Source: Bdellovibrionaceae bacterium UBA5009 (GTDB taxonomy: Bacteria; Bdellovibrionota; Bdellovibrionia; Bdellovibrionales; Bdellovibrionaceae). From it: DNA of 5,234 nt. This document shows, piece by piece, positions 1-5,234 of the stretch (position 1 is the stretch's first letter; the number at the start of each line of letters is the position of its first letter). The stretch is taken from contig DGYJ01000073.1 of the NCBI GenBank assembly GCA_002396665.1, forward strand, positions 28,603-33,836, read 5' to 3'. Under the pieces are notes generated by a model. It made no database searches, was not told the origin of the DNA, and saw only the letters and a program-made list of their open reading frames with translations. The position numbers and the translations under genes were made by a program.

Positions 1-504
1 AATTTTATAAAAAAAATATATTTGCCAAAAATAATCTTTATTCAAAACGTTGTAATATACGAAATTATTAATTTTTTCCTTTCAGCTACAGCCTTGCTCG
101 TGCTTGGGATGCTATTTGGGTATTTGAAATTATCATTTATTACTTTTGCATCTTTAATTCCAATTGCGTTGATAGCAATTTTTTTATTCGGACTAGCAGC
201 GATCACTAGCCTTGCCGCGGTCTATTTTCGCGATTTGTTGCATATTGTTCCTGCTGTATTACAAGCCACGTTTTTTGCAACTCCAATTATCTATAACCGT
301 GAAATGATTCCTGAAAAGTATCAAATTTTTATTGATATAAATCCATTTTATTATTTTTTAGACGCATTTAGGGCCCCACTTTTAAGGCAAGAATTTCCAG
401 ATTTTGTTGTTTTAGGCTGGCTTTTACTATTGTCAGTATTGAGTTTTTTGATCGGCTATTTTTTAATTAATAAATTTGATAATAAGATTGTGTTTAAACT
501 ATGA
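1..504 (+). CDS. wzm: ABC-2 type polysaccharide exporter permease (Wzm-like), 5' end missing
   Basis: This is the C-terminal 167 residues of an inner-membrane permease that, with the ATPase encoded next, would export a lipid-linked polysaccharide to the periplasm. The frame is open from base 1, so the TTG at 22 is not the real start; the family is usually about 260 residues, so roughly 90-100 are missing upstream. Visible features are the FIKKIYLPK cytoplasmic stretch that precedes a membrane helix in this family, hydrophobic segments near residues 18-39, 45-72, 80-100 and 138-157, and the family hallmark around residues 74-127: YFRDLLHIV, then TPIIYN with a following MIP, then NPFYYFLDAFR. 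The short polar tail KFDNKIVFKL is typical of the family end. The stop codon overlaps the next ATG (ATGA), so the pair is probably translationally coupled. The Wzm assignment, rather than a teichoic-acid or capsule KpsM homologue, rests on context and is not certain. Confidence 0.9.
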   Translation, partial: NFIKKIYLPKIIFIQNVVIYEIINFFLSATALLVLGMLFGYLKLSFITFASLIPIALIAIFLFGLAAITSLAAVYFRDLLHIVPAVLQATFFATPIIYNREMIPEKYQIFIDINPFYYFLDAFRAPLLRQEFPDFVVLGWLLLLSVLSFLIGYFLINKFDNKIVFKL

Positions 505-1265
505 ATTCAAAAGCAATTATTAATCTTAAAGAAGTTTGTTTGGATTATGAAAGTCATCATGATCAAACAAACAATTTAAAAGAATTTGTTGTTAATTTTT
601 TAACTAGAAAAAGTTACGTTCAGGAAAAAATGACTAAAATTCACGCTTTAAAGAGTGTGAATTTTCAAATGAATGAAAAAGAACGCGTTGGAATAATTGG
701 ACTGAATGGATCTGGAAAAAGTACTCTTCTAAAAGTCTTATCAGGAATATTGAAGCCCACATCGGGCGACATGCACATTCAAGGGTCTGTTCACCCGTTG
801 ATTGAAGTAGGTGCTGGATTTGATCCAGAATTTACTGGTCGTGAAAACATTTACCTGAATGGCTATATGCTTGGATATACTAAAAAGCAGCTTAAACTTA
901 AAGAGCAAGAAATCATTGATTTTACAGAGCTGGGTCAATTTATCGATGTTCCGGTGAAATACTACTCATCTGGAATGTCAGTCCGATTGGCATTTACAAT
1001 AGCTACTTCCATTTCACCTGACATCATGATTATAGATGAAATGTTAGCAGCAGGGGACGCCACATTTATTGCTAAAGCTGAAAAAAGAATTAACAGCTTA
1101 ATTGATAAAGCAAGGGCACTAGTTGTTGTATCACATGATATGAATTTTATTTCAAGAATATGCAATCGATGTATTGTAATGAACAAGGGCGAAATTATTT
1201 TCGATAGCACAACTGCCGAGTCCCTTGATTTTTATCACAAACTTGTTGAGTCTCACCAGGGGTAG
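501..1265 (+). CDS. wzt: ABC transporter ATP-binding protein, short Wzt type (no C-terminal sugar-binding domain)
   Basis: This 254-residue cytoplasmic ATPase would power polysaccharide export with the upstream permease. The nucleotide-binding domain is complete: Walker A GLNGSGKST at residues 67-75, the polysaccharide-exporter segment VGAGFDPEFTGREN at 103-116, ABC signature YSSGMSVRL at 155-163, Walker B IMIIDE at 175-180 with catalytic E180, D-loop region AAGD at 183-186, and switch histidine H212. An N-terminal extension of about 48 residues containing NLKEFVVNFL precedes the core, as in Wzt, TagH and RfbE-like proteins. The chain ends about 40 residues after the switch histidine. It therefore lacks the roughly 150-residue C-terminal carbohydrate-binding domain that in E. 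coli O9a-type Wzt recognises chain-terminating modifications. The ATG at 501 overlaps the permease stop and has no obvious Shine-Dalgarno, which fits coupled translation. Known family biology suggests export coupled to synthesis, as for short Wzt proteins of Klebsiella O2a type; for this locus that is inference. Confidence 0.93.
   Translation: MNSKAIINLKEVCLDYESHHDQTNNLKEFVVNFLTRKSYVQEKMTKIHALKSVNFQMNEKERVGIIGLNGSGKSTLLKVLSGILKPTSGDMHIQGSVHPLIEVGAGFDPEFTGRENIYLNGYMLGYTKKQLKLKEQEIIDFTELGQFIDVPVKYYSSGMSVRLAFTIATSISPDIMIIDEMLAAGDATFIAKAEKRINSLIDKARALVVVSHDMNFISRICNRCIVMNKGEIIFDSTTAESLDFYHKLVESHQG
1258..1262 (+). promoter_or_regulatory. Ribosome binding site fixing the TTG start at 1270
   Basis: AGGGG lies 7 bases before the TTG at 1270, and overlaps the last codons of the ATPase gene. 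It supports TTG 1270 over the upstream in-frame TTG at 1225, which has no purine-rich site and would overlap the ATPase gene by 41 bases. The protein from 1270 begins with MKEKS and then a hydrophobic helix, the normal N-terminus for a polytopic inner-membrane protein. Confidence 0.65.
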
Positions 1266-1269
1266 GCTT

Positions 1270-2691
1270 TTGAAAGAAAAAAGTATAAAAATTATTTTTT
1301 TTATTATTACTGTTCATTTTTTTCTATTCCATATTTTCAACTTCGAACTAAATTTTTATAATCATTCGGATGGCGGTGAAAACCTGGTCGGCGCATACAC
1401 CATTGCTAAGTATAATACATATTCAATAAACCTTGACCCACATCCTGGATACAAACGGGAGCCTCTTTACCCATTTATCATATCATTGCCCATGAGATTT
1501 ATAAATTTTATATCACCTAATATATATTCAGAATTTAAAATGGATTTACCAGCATTTAATAAATTGAAAATTATAAATATTTTTTTAATTTTTTTAACAG
1601 CACTTTATGCATCAATGATTATTCAAAGAGAAACAAATTCTTCAATATGCTCTTTAATAGGCTACTCTACAATCATTTATAGCGGAGCATTTCTTTATTC
1701 ATCCAAACAATTCCTTTCTGAAATTCCAGTATCCCTTTTATTGTTAATTTTTTCAGCGCAATTTTTTAAAAATTGGACTGAAAAAGGTACTTTTTTTTAT
1801 GTTCGCTGGGCAATGTGTATGGTTGGAATTATTTTTATGAAAGCTGCATTTCTATATGCGCTCCTGCCATTATTTCTATATTTCTTTTTTATTTTTCTAC
1901 AAAATAAAAATTTTGTTTTTTTAAAAAAAATAATAATTTTTAATATAGTTGTTTTGCTTCTTTCTAGCCTATGGATGGCACGAAATTATTCACTTGGAGC
2001 CGGATTTGTTATGGCTGGTCGAAAAGATGAAATGCTTTATAACAGAGCAATCTATGATACAATTAGAAAAGACGAATACCCATTTACATATATATTATGG
2101 ACGCCAGGATTGCGTAAATTTTTTTTAACAGAAAAAAATAAATCTAGCTGGGAAAGATTATGGAATTGGCGAGGCAATGATGAAGTCTTTTTATTAGCAT
2201 ACGATTTTGTAGATGGTGTTGTGCGTAAACAGTATCCTGTGCTTCCGAATGGATCATTCCCTAGAATAAGCTCAGAAATTATTGAAGCTGATGCCTGGAT
2301 AAAAATTAAAGAAAATATTCCCATGCATTTGAAAATATCATTGGCATTTCTTTACAGAAGCCTTTTTCCAGAAGATGGGTCGGGCCTAGAATATTTCGGA
2401 ATCAAACCAGATAGGGAACCGGATTACGATAAGCGTGTAGACTCTCTTATTTTGGGAATTATTTGTAATATTCCATTTTGGGTAGCATTTTTTTATTTAT
2501 TAATATTTAATTTTTTTCAAAAAAATTATAAAAAAATTGGTTTTTTTATTTTTCCAATATACCTAGCTATTCTTTTATCACTAATTGGATTCTCACATTT
2601 TCGATTCATGTACCCCATGATACCAATATTATGCACGTGTTTTTCTTTGGTTCTTAATTCGCAAATGAAAAAATTATTTAAATTTTCCTAG
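1270..2691 (+). CDS. Polytopic GT-C-fold glycosyltransferase-like membrane protein (ArnT/PMT/GT39-like)
   Basis: This 473-residue protein, read from TTG 1270, probably transfers a sugar from a polyprenyl-phosphate donor onto a glycan or lipid at the periplasmic face. The first helix covers residues 7-25. The first periplasmic loop carries an acidic HSDGGENL at 32-39 (D34 a candidate catalytic base), followed by REPLYPF at 63-69, a combination typical of ArnT/RgtA-type enzymes. Further hydrophobic helices lie near 101-118, 127-145, 150-166, 180-210, 219-236, 394-415 and 423-440. A short MARNYSLGAGF element at 236-246 and FSHFRFMYPMIP at 441-452 also match the R-x-x-x-P pattern near the end of such proteins. 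A large soluble loop at about 250-390 would lie between helices. It follows the ATPase by 4 bases, so it is likely cotranscribed with the exporter. Its 3' end overlaps the converging methyltransferase gene. The exact sugar and acceptor cannot be read from sequence. The GT-C fold call is fairly safe; enzymatic activity is inferred. Confidence 0.75.
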   Translation: MKEKSIKIIFFIITVHFFLFHIFNFELNFYNHSDGGENLVGAYTIAKYNTYSINLDPHPGYKREPLYPFIISLPMRFINFISPNIYSEFKMDLPAFNKLKIINIFLIFLTALYASMIIQRETNSSICSLIGYSTIIYSGAFLYSSKQFLSEIPVSLLLLIFSAQFFKNWTEKGTFFYVRWAMCMVGIIFMKAAFLYALLPLFLYFFFIFLQNKNFVFLKKIIIFNIVVLLLSSLWMARNYSLGAGFVMAGRKDEMLYNRAIYDTIRKDEYPFTYILWTPGLRKFFLTEKNKSSWERLWNWRGNDEVFLLAYDFVDGVVRKQYPVLPNGSFPRISSEIIEADAWIKIKENIPMHLKISLAFLYRSLFPEDGSGLEYFGIKPDREPDYDKRVDSLILGIICNIPFWVAFFYLLIFNFFQKNYKKIGFFIFPIYLAILLSLIGFSHFRFMYPMIPILCTCFSLVLNSQMKKLFKFS

Positions 2692-3402
2692 CATTAGCAG
2701 GCTTGTGCCAAATGGTGGTTCAATATATTTTTCAAATTTGAAAAAAAATCGAATTATTGCTGCAATAATATTTTTTTTGATGCTAGCAGATCCAATTTTT
2801 TGTACAGGATAAGGTTTTCTTAGCCATTTACTGATGACTAATGCGATTGGAATAAGCAAAAGACCATAGTATCTGCAATTAACAATTTCAAATTCTTTTG
2901 AAAACAAATTAATAAGTGAATTTTTAGTATATCTTCTGTAGTGGCCTAAGGCTTCGTCATGATAGCCAAATAACCATTGTAAAGCAGGCACAGTTATTAC
3001 AAGCTGACCATTTTGTAATAATAGAGATTGAATAATTTTTGATGCTAAAACATCATCTCTGACATGCTCAATAACATCAGTTGCAACTACGAGGTCAAAT
3101 TTTTCATTGGTTTTATAATTTTCAATTGAACTAACTACTGTTGATATTTCTACTCCAAAGTTTTTTGCTGTCTTAAGTGTGAGTTGAATACATTCGTCTG
3201 AAATATCAAGTGCCGTTACGTTGGCCTGCGCCTTAGCAAGCCAAGCAGCGAATTCACCACTTCCAGAGCCAATGACAATAATTTTTTTCCCTTTGATATT
3301 TCCAAGCCAACTCATCAATATTTCATATTTGCAAAATGCGTATGGATCTACTTCTCGAACCAAGAAGTCATTCCACTGATTTGTGATTTGTAGATCAGAC
3401 AT
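2674..3402 (-). CDS. Class I SAM-dependent methyltransferase
   Basis: This 242-residue protein is probably a cytoplasmic or membrane-associated methyltransferase acting on a sugar or lipid-linked intermediate. The SAM-binding motif I is VIGSGSGEF at residues 43-51, with the acidic ribose-binding residue D66 in ALDIS. Motif II/III is VVATDVIEHV at 105-114, and VITVPALQWL begins at about 135. The block YHDEALGHYRRYTK at 147-160 is characteristic of a methyltransferase subgroup often found beside GtrB-like glycosyltransferases. The C-terminal third is hydrophobic around 178-192 and ends GTSLLMLGKFK, suggesting membrane contact. The start is ATG 3402: a GAAGG site lies 5 bases upstream, and an ATG start overlaps the upstream glycosyltransferase stop by 8 bases. 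An in-frame TTG at 3423 would add seven residues but has weaker support. The gene is cotranscribed with the glycosyltransferase and converges on the GT-C gene with an 18-base overlap. The substrate is unknown; a UbiG-like quinone role is less likely in this setting. Confidence 0.85.
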   Translation of the reverse strand: MSDLQITNQWNDFLVREVDPYAFCKYEILMSWLGNIKGKKIIVIGSGSGEFAAWLAKAQANVTALDISDECIQLTLKTAKNFGVEISTVVSSIENYKTNEKFDLVVATDVIEHVRDDVLASKIIQSLLLQNGQLVITVPALQWLFGYHDEALGHYRRYTKNSLINLFSKEFEIVNCRYYGLLLIPIALVISKWLRKPYPVQKIGSASIKKNIIAAIIRFFFKFEKYIEPPFGTSLLMLGKFK

Positions 3403-4324
3403 TAAAACCTTCACTATGCTCAACTATAAACTTTGGCCGATTCCTAACTTCATCATAAATTCGCGCTATGTATTCGCCCAGTATGCCAACGCTAATAAGT
3501 TGGATTCCACCTAAGAAAAGGACTAAAATAACAATCGTAGGGTTTCCAATTGGAAAATTTGTCCCTGTAATTTTCATATATGCATAAACAAGAGCAATTA
3601 AAAATGAAATTGCTGCCACAGAAAATCCTACTTTAGTACAAAGCGTGAGCATGTAATTTGAAAAACAAAAAATACCATTAGATCCAATTTTTAACGAACC
3701 AACAAACTGATTGTAGTTACTTTTTCCATTAACACGTGGTTGCCTTTCAAATTGTACAGCAGCTTGTTTAAACCCGACAAGGGCTACAAGTCCCCTCAAA
3801 AAACCATGGGACTCTTTCAATTTTTTTATTTCCTCTACGGCCCTTCTGCTGATCAAGCGAAAGTCACCAGTATTGGGCGGAATTTCAACTTCGGAAATTT
3901 TATTAATAAATTTATAACCAAAATAGGCTACTGTACGATAGATAAAATTCTCTCCTCGTCTAGAGACTCTTTGAGCATAAACAACATCAAAGCCATCTTT
4001 CCATTTTTTATGCATTTCACCAATTAGCTCTGGTGGATCCTGTAAATCCACATCAATTACAATAACTGCATCACCTTTTGCATGGTGTAAACCAGCTAAC
4101 GTAGCCATTGGCTGACCGAAGCGCCTTGAAAATTTTAAATACTTTATGCGCTTATCACCCATTCGGCATTTTAGAATCTCAACTTCAGTATTATCAGGAC
4201 AAGGATCCATACAAAAAATAATCTCGAAGTCCTCAGTAATTTTTGACAGAGTACTAGTTACTCGCTGAACAAAAGGCAAAATATTTTTTTCTTCCTTATA
4301 GACAGGCGTTACAATTGAAATCAT
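3395..4324 (-). CDS. Polyprenyl-phosphate glycosyltransferase, GT2 family (GtrB/ArnC/DPM1-like)
   Basis: This 309-residue enzyme most likely transfers a sugar from a nucleotide donor to undecaprenyl phosphate on the cytoplasmic side, making the donor for a GT-C membrane transferase. The GT-A domain starts with MISIVTPVYKEE at residues 1-12. A nucleotide-site block MDPCPDNT follows at 39-46, then SRRFGQPMATLAGL at 66-79, the metal-binding DVD at 91-93 within DVDLQDPPE, and GDFRLISR at 153-160. FERQPRVNGKSNYN at 192-205 matches the R-x-x-G-x-S-x-Y element of the family. Two C-terminal helices at about 231-250 and 263-287, then GEYIARIYDEVRNRP at 283-297, are the standard GtrB tail, and the length is normal. 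The start is the only ATG consistent with the family N-terminus. No Shine-Dalgarno precedes it, and a candidate promoter lies so close that the message may be leaderless. The first Asp of the usual D-D-G-S motif is Met39 here. Donor sugar identity cannot be read. Confidence 0.9.
   Translation of the reverse strand: MISIVTPVYKEEKNILPFVQRVTSTLSKITEDFEIIFCMDPCPDNTEVEILKCRMGDKRIKYLKFSRRFGQPMATLAGLHHAKGDAVIVIDVDLQDPPELIGEMHKKWKDGFDVVYAQRVSRRGENFIYRTVAYFGYKFINKISEVEIPPNTGDFRLISRRAVEEIKKLKESHGFLRGLVALVGFKQAAVQFERQPRVNGKSNYNQFVGSLKIGSNGIFCFSNYMLTLCTKVGFSVAAISFLIALVYAYMKITGTNFPIGNPTIVILVLFLGGIQLISVGILGEYIARIYDEVRNRPKFIVEHSEGFNV
3408..3412 (-). promoter_or_regulatory. Ribosome binding site for the methyltransferase gene
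   Basis: On the minus strand GAAGG lies 5 bases before ATG 3402, inside the last codons of the glycosyltransferase gene. It selects ATG 3402 over TTG 3423, which lies upstream of this site. Together with the 8-base gene overlap it predicts translation coupled to the upstream gene. Confidence 0.6.
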
Positions 4325-4330
4325 TATTGA

Positions 4331-4359
4331 ATACTAGTAATACGTAGCGCTATCGTCAA
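4331..4359 (-). promoter_or_regulatory. Candidate sigma70-type promoter for the glycosyltransferase-methyltransferase unit
   Basis: Reading the minus strand, TTGACG (4359-4354) matches the -35 consensus at five of six positions. It is followed after exactly 17 bases by TAGTAT (4336-4331), four of six matches to -10. Only six bases separate the -10 box from the ATG at 4324, so transcription would begin at or within a base of the start codon. The boxes and spacing are seen directly; activity is inferred. Confidence 0.5.
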
Positions 4360-4380
4360 ATTGAATGCTAAGTTTATAAT
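4353..4380 (+). promoter_or_regulatory. Candidate sigma70-type promoter for the membrane protein gene at 4444
   Basis: A perfect TATAAT lies at 4375-4380, preceded after 16 bases by TCGTCA (4353-4358), four of six matches to the -35 consensus. Start of transcription would be near 4387, leaving a leader of about 57 bases. The -35 box covers the same bases as the -35 of the opposite promoter. In A/T-rich DNA a chance TATAAT is not rare, so confidence is moderate. Confidence 0.45.
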
Positions 4381-4384
4381 TAAA

Positions 4385-4401
4385 CGCATAGCATCTACGC
4401 G
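4385..4401. repeat. Imperfect dyad at the predicted transcription start (possible operator)
   Basis: CGCATAG and CTACGCG form 7-base inverted arms around CAT, with one mismatched pair. The element is a G/C-rich island in otherwise A/T-rich intergenic DNA and would span the start site of the rightward promoter. It could be a repressor site or a small hairpin in the leader; neither is demonstrated. Confidence 0.35.
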
Positions 4402-4443
4402 ACGATGAATTTTTTAAACTGCTAACAATAAAAAAGAAAGTAT

Positions 4444-5234
4444 ATGAAAAAAAATGAAAAATTGATAAAAATTGTTATTTGCGCTTTTTTTGCAATTTGT
4501 TTGCCACTAATACCTCTGTTTCCTATAAATTCTACGTTTTCGATAGACTGGTATAATCATTTGTGGACAGTTCAATACTTTGGAGATTTTTTCAAGGTAA
4601 ATGGCTCATTTCCATTTTTATTTAATACAAATCCAATTGTTGGAATTCCAATCCCAATTTTTTATGCTTATCACTTTTATTCAATATTGGGGCTTGTAAG
4701 CAGTGTACTTGAATCAAGCGCTGCATTTATTTTTTTATTTGTAATTATATACGCACTTCAATTTTTTAACATCTATAGGACTATATATAATGTCACAAAT
4801 TCATTAAAAATTTCCTTAACAATTGCGACGCTTGTCTCCTGGTCAATTTATCCGCTGACGAATATTTACCATAGAGCAGCAATTACTGAATTTGTTGGAA
4901 TCGGACTCTTACAATGTGCAATTTTAAGCTTTATATTCTTAATAAATAAAATTTCAAAAATTACACCACTACAATACATTCTTCCTGGATTCTATTTCAC
5001 ACTTTCTTCAATATCTCATCCACTAACTGCAATTTATGGTGGATCATTATTGCTTTTAATTTCGATTGCAATAATTATCATCGAAAAAAAAACTTGGATA
5101 GTAAAATTTGCATTACTGAACGCCTCATTAATTCTAGCAGCAATGTCACCTTGGATTTATGCTTTAATTTTGTTCGCAAAAAAAATGTCATTCGTCAATG
5201 GTAATAAAATCACTGTGATACCAGGAATCGATTC
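4444..5234 (+). CDS. Large polytopic membrane protein, '6-PTPS-related' / YfhO-like type, 3' end outside window
   Basis: An uninterrupted frame from ATG 4444 to the window end gives 263 residues with no stop, so the gene continues beyond. A short basic start (MKKNEKLIK) leads into a first helix at about 9-27. The first external loop holds DWYNH at 35-39, and GIPIPIFYAYHFYSILGL at 67-84 follows. The segment NIYHRAAITEFVGIGLL at 140-156 resembles the Y-x-R-G/A-x-x-x-E-F pattern, and SHPLTAIYGG at 191-200 the later S-H-x-x-T pattern, of bacterial membrane proteins named 6-pyruvoyl-tetrahydropterin synthase-related. That name does not imply pterin synthesis; these proteins look like GT-C-type membrane glycosyltransferases. 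More helices are visible near 92-110, 122-137, 152-167, 178-190, 200-213 and 222-245. The gene is divergent from the glycosyltransferase across 119 bases and has only a weak purine-rich stretch (AAGAAAG) before the ATG. An A8 run directly follows the start codon. Family assignment is from recalled motifs only. Confidence 0.75.
   Translation, partial: MKKNEKLIKIVICAFFAICLPLIPLFPINSTFSIDWYNHLWTVQYFGDFFKVNGSFPFLFNTNPIVGIPIPIFYAYHFYSILGLVSSVLESSAAFIFLFVIIYALQFFNIYRTIYNVTNSLKISLTIATLVSWSIYPLTNIYHRAAITEFVGIGLLQCAILSFIFLINKISKITPLQYILPGFYFTLSSISHPLTAIYGGSLLLLISIAIIIIEKKTWIVKFALLNASLILAAMSPWIYALILFAKKMSFVNGNKITVIPGID

Noticed and set aside
22..24. TTG as the start of the permease
   Set aside because: The frame is open to base 1, and the residues before it (NFIKKIY) match the family, so the gene begins outside the window.
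741..938. Minus-strand open frame inside the ATPase gene
   Set aside because: It lies entirely opposite conserved ABC ATPase motifs, has no ribosome site or recognisable domain, and is a coding shadow.
962..1210. Minus-strand open frame opposite the ATPase signature and Walker B region
   Set aside because: Its composition mirrors the conserved sense-strand codons and no protein family is recognised.
1225..1269. N-terminal extension of the GT-C protein from TTG 1225
   Set aside because: It would overlap the ATPase gene by 41 bases and has no ribosome site, whereas TTG 1270 has AGGGG at 7 bases spacing.
1791..1798. T8 run (and others at 2119-2126, 1923-1930 and 2771-2778, plus A9 at 5084-5092) as phase-variation tracts
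   Set aside because: Such runs are frequent throughout this A/T-rich window in Phe/Lys codons and have no special position, unlike the A8 after the start codon at 4444.
2052..2324. Minus-strand open frame inside the GT-C gene
   Set aside because: Fully embedded antisense to a plausible gene, with no start signal and no family resemblance.
2728..2745. Perfect 18-base palindrome TTTTTCAAATTTGAAAAA near the converging gene ends, as a bidirectional terminator
   Set aside because: The stem is almost all A/T, has no loop, and is followed by A rather than T in both reading directions; it also lies inside methyltransferase codons (FFFKFEK), so it is probably chance in A/T-rich DNA.
3740..4027. Plus-strand open frame inside the GT2 gene
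   Set aside because: It is antisense to the conserved DVD and GDFRLISR region of the enzyme and has no independent support.
4332..4352. Short palindromes TACTAGTA (4332-4339) and TAGCGCTA (4345-4352) as operators
   Set aside because: Each is only 8 bases, they overlap the proposed promoter, and they are easily expected by chance without further copies.

Overview
The window looks like part of a surface-polysaccharide (O-antigen or capsule type) locus from a Gram-negative bacterium. This rests on a Wzm/Wzt-type ABC exporter pair followed by membrane glycosyltransferase-like proteins, a polyprenyl-phosphate glycosyltransferase and a methyltransferase. The DNA is strongly A/T-rich, with many A8/T8 runs. 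That is common in polysaccharide loci and in low-GC genomes, so the genus cannot be named from this window; a proteobacterium is my guess.

Layout: (1) Positions 1-2691, plus strand, form a tightly packed unit. It holds the C-terminal two thirds of an ABC-2 permease (Wzm type, cut by the window start), a short Wzt-type ATPase whose ATG overlaps the permease stop, and a multi-pass GT-C-fold glycosyltransferase-like protein starting at a TTG four bases after the ATPase stop. (2) Positions 2674-4324, minus strand, form a two-gene unit: a GtrB/ArnC/DPM1-like family 2 glycosyltransferase, then a class I SAM methyltransferase whose start overlaps the glycosyltransferase stop by 8 bases. The methyltransferase converges on the GT-C gene, and the two coding ends overlap by 18 bases. 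(3) Positions 4325-4443 are a 119-bp divergent intergenic region with candidate back-to-back sigma70-type promoters whose -35 boxes lie on the same bases. (4) From 4444 to the window end, plus strand, is the N-terminal part of another large polytopic membrane protein, of the type called '6-pyruvoyl-tetrahydropterin synthase-related'. It runs off the window.

Working model (inference): the GT2 enzyme loads a sugar onto undecaprenyl phosphate at the cytoplasmic face. One or both polytopic proteins use that lipid-linked sugar on the periplasmic side to decorate a glycan. The ABC exporter moves the main undecaprenyl-diphosphate-linked polymer across the inner membrane. The methyltransferase may modify a sugar or lipid intermediate. 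The ATPase has no C-terminal carbohydrate-binding domain, so recognition of a chain-terminating modification by the exporter is unlikely. I see no RNA genes, insertion sequences, CRISPR arrays or convincing intrinsic terminators. The genes belong to known families; the unusual points are organisational (convergent gene overlap, overlapping divergent promoters, a possibly leaderless GT2 message, one donor synthase flanked by two GT-C-like candidates) rather than a clearly new system.
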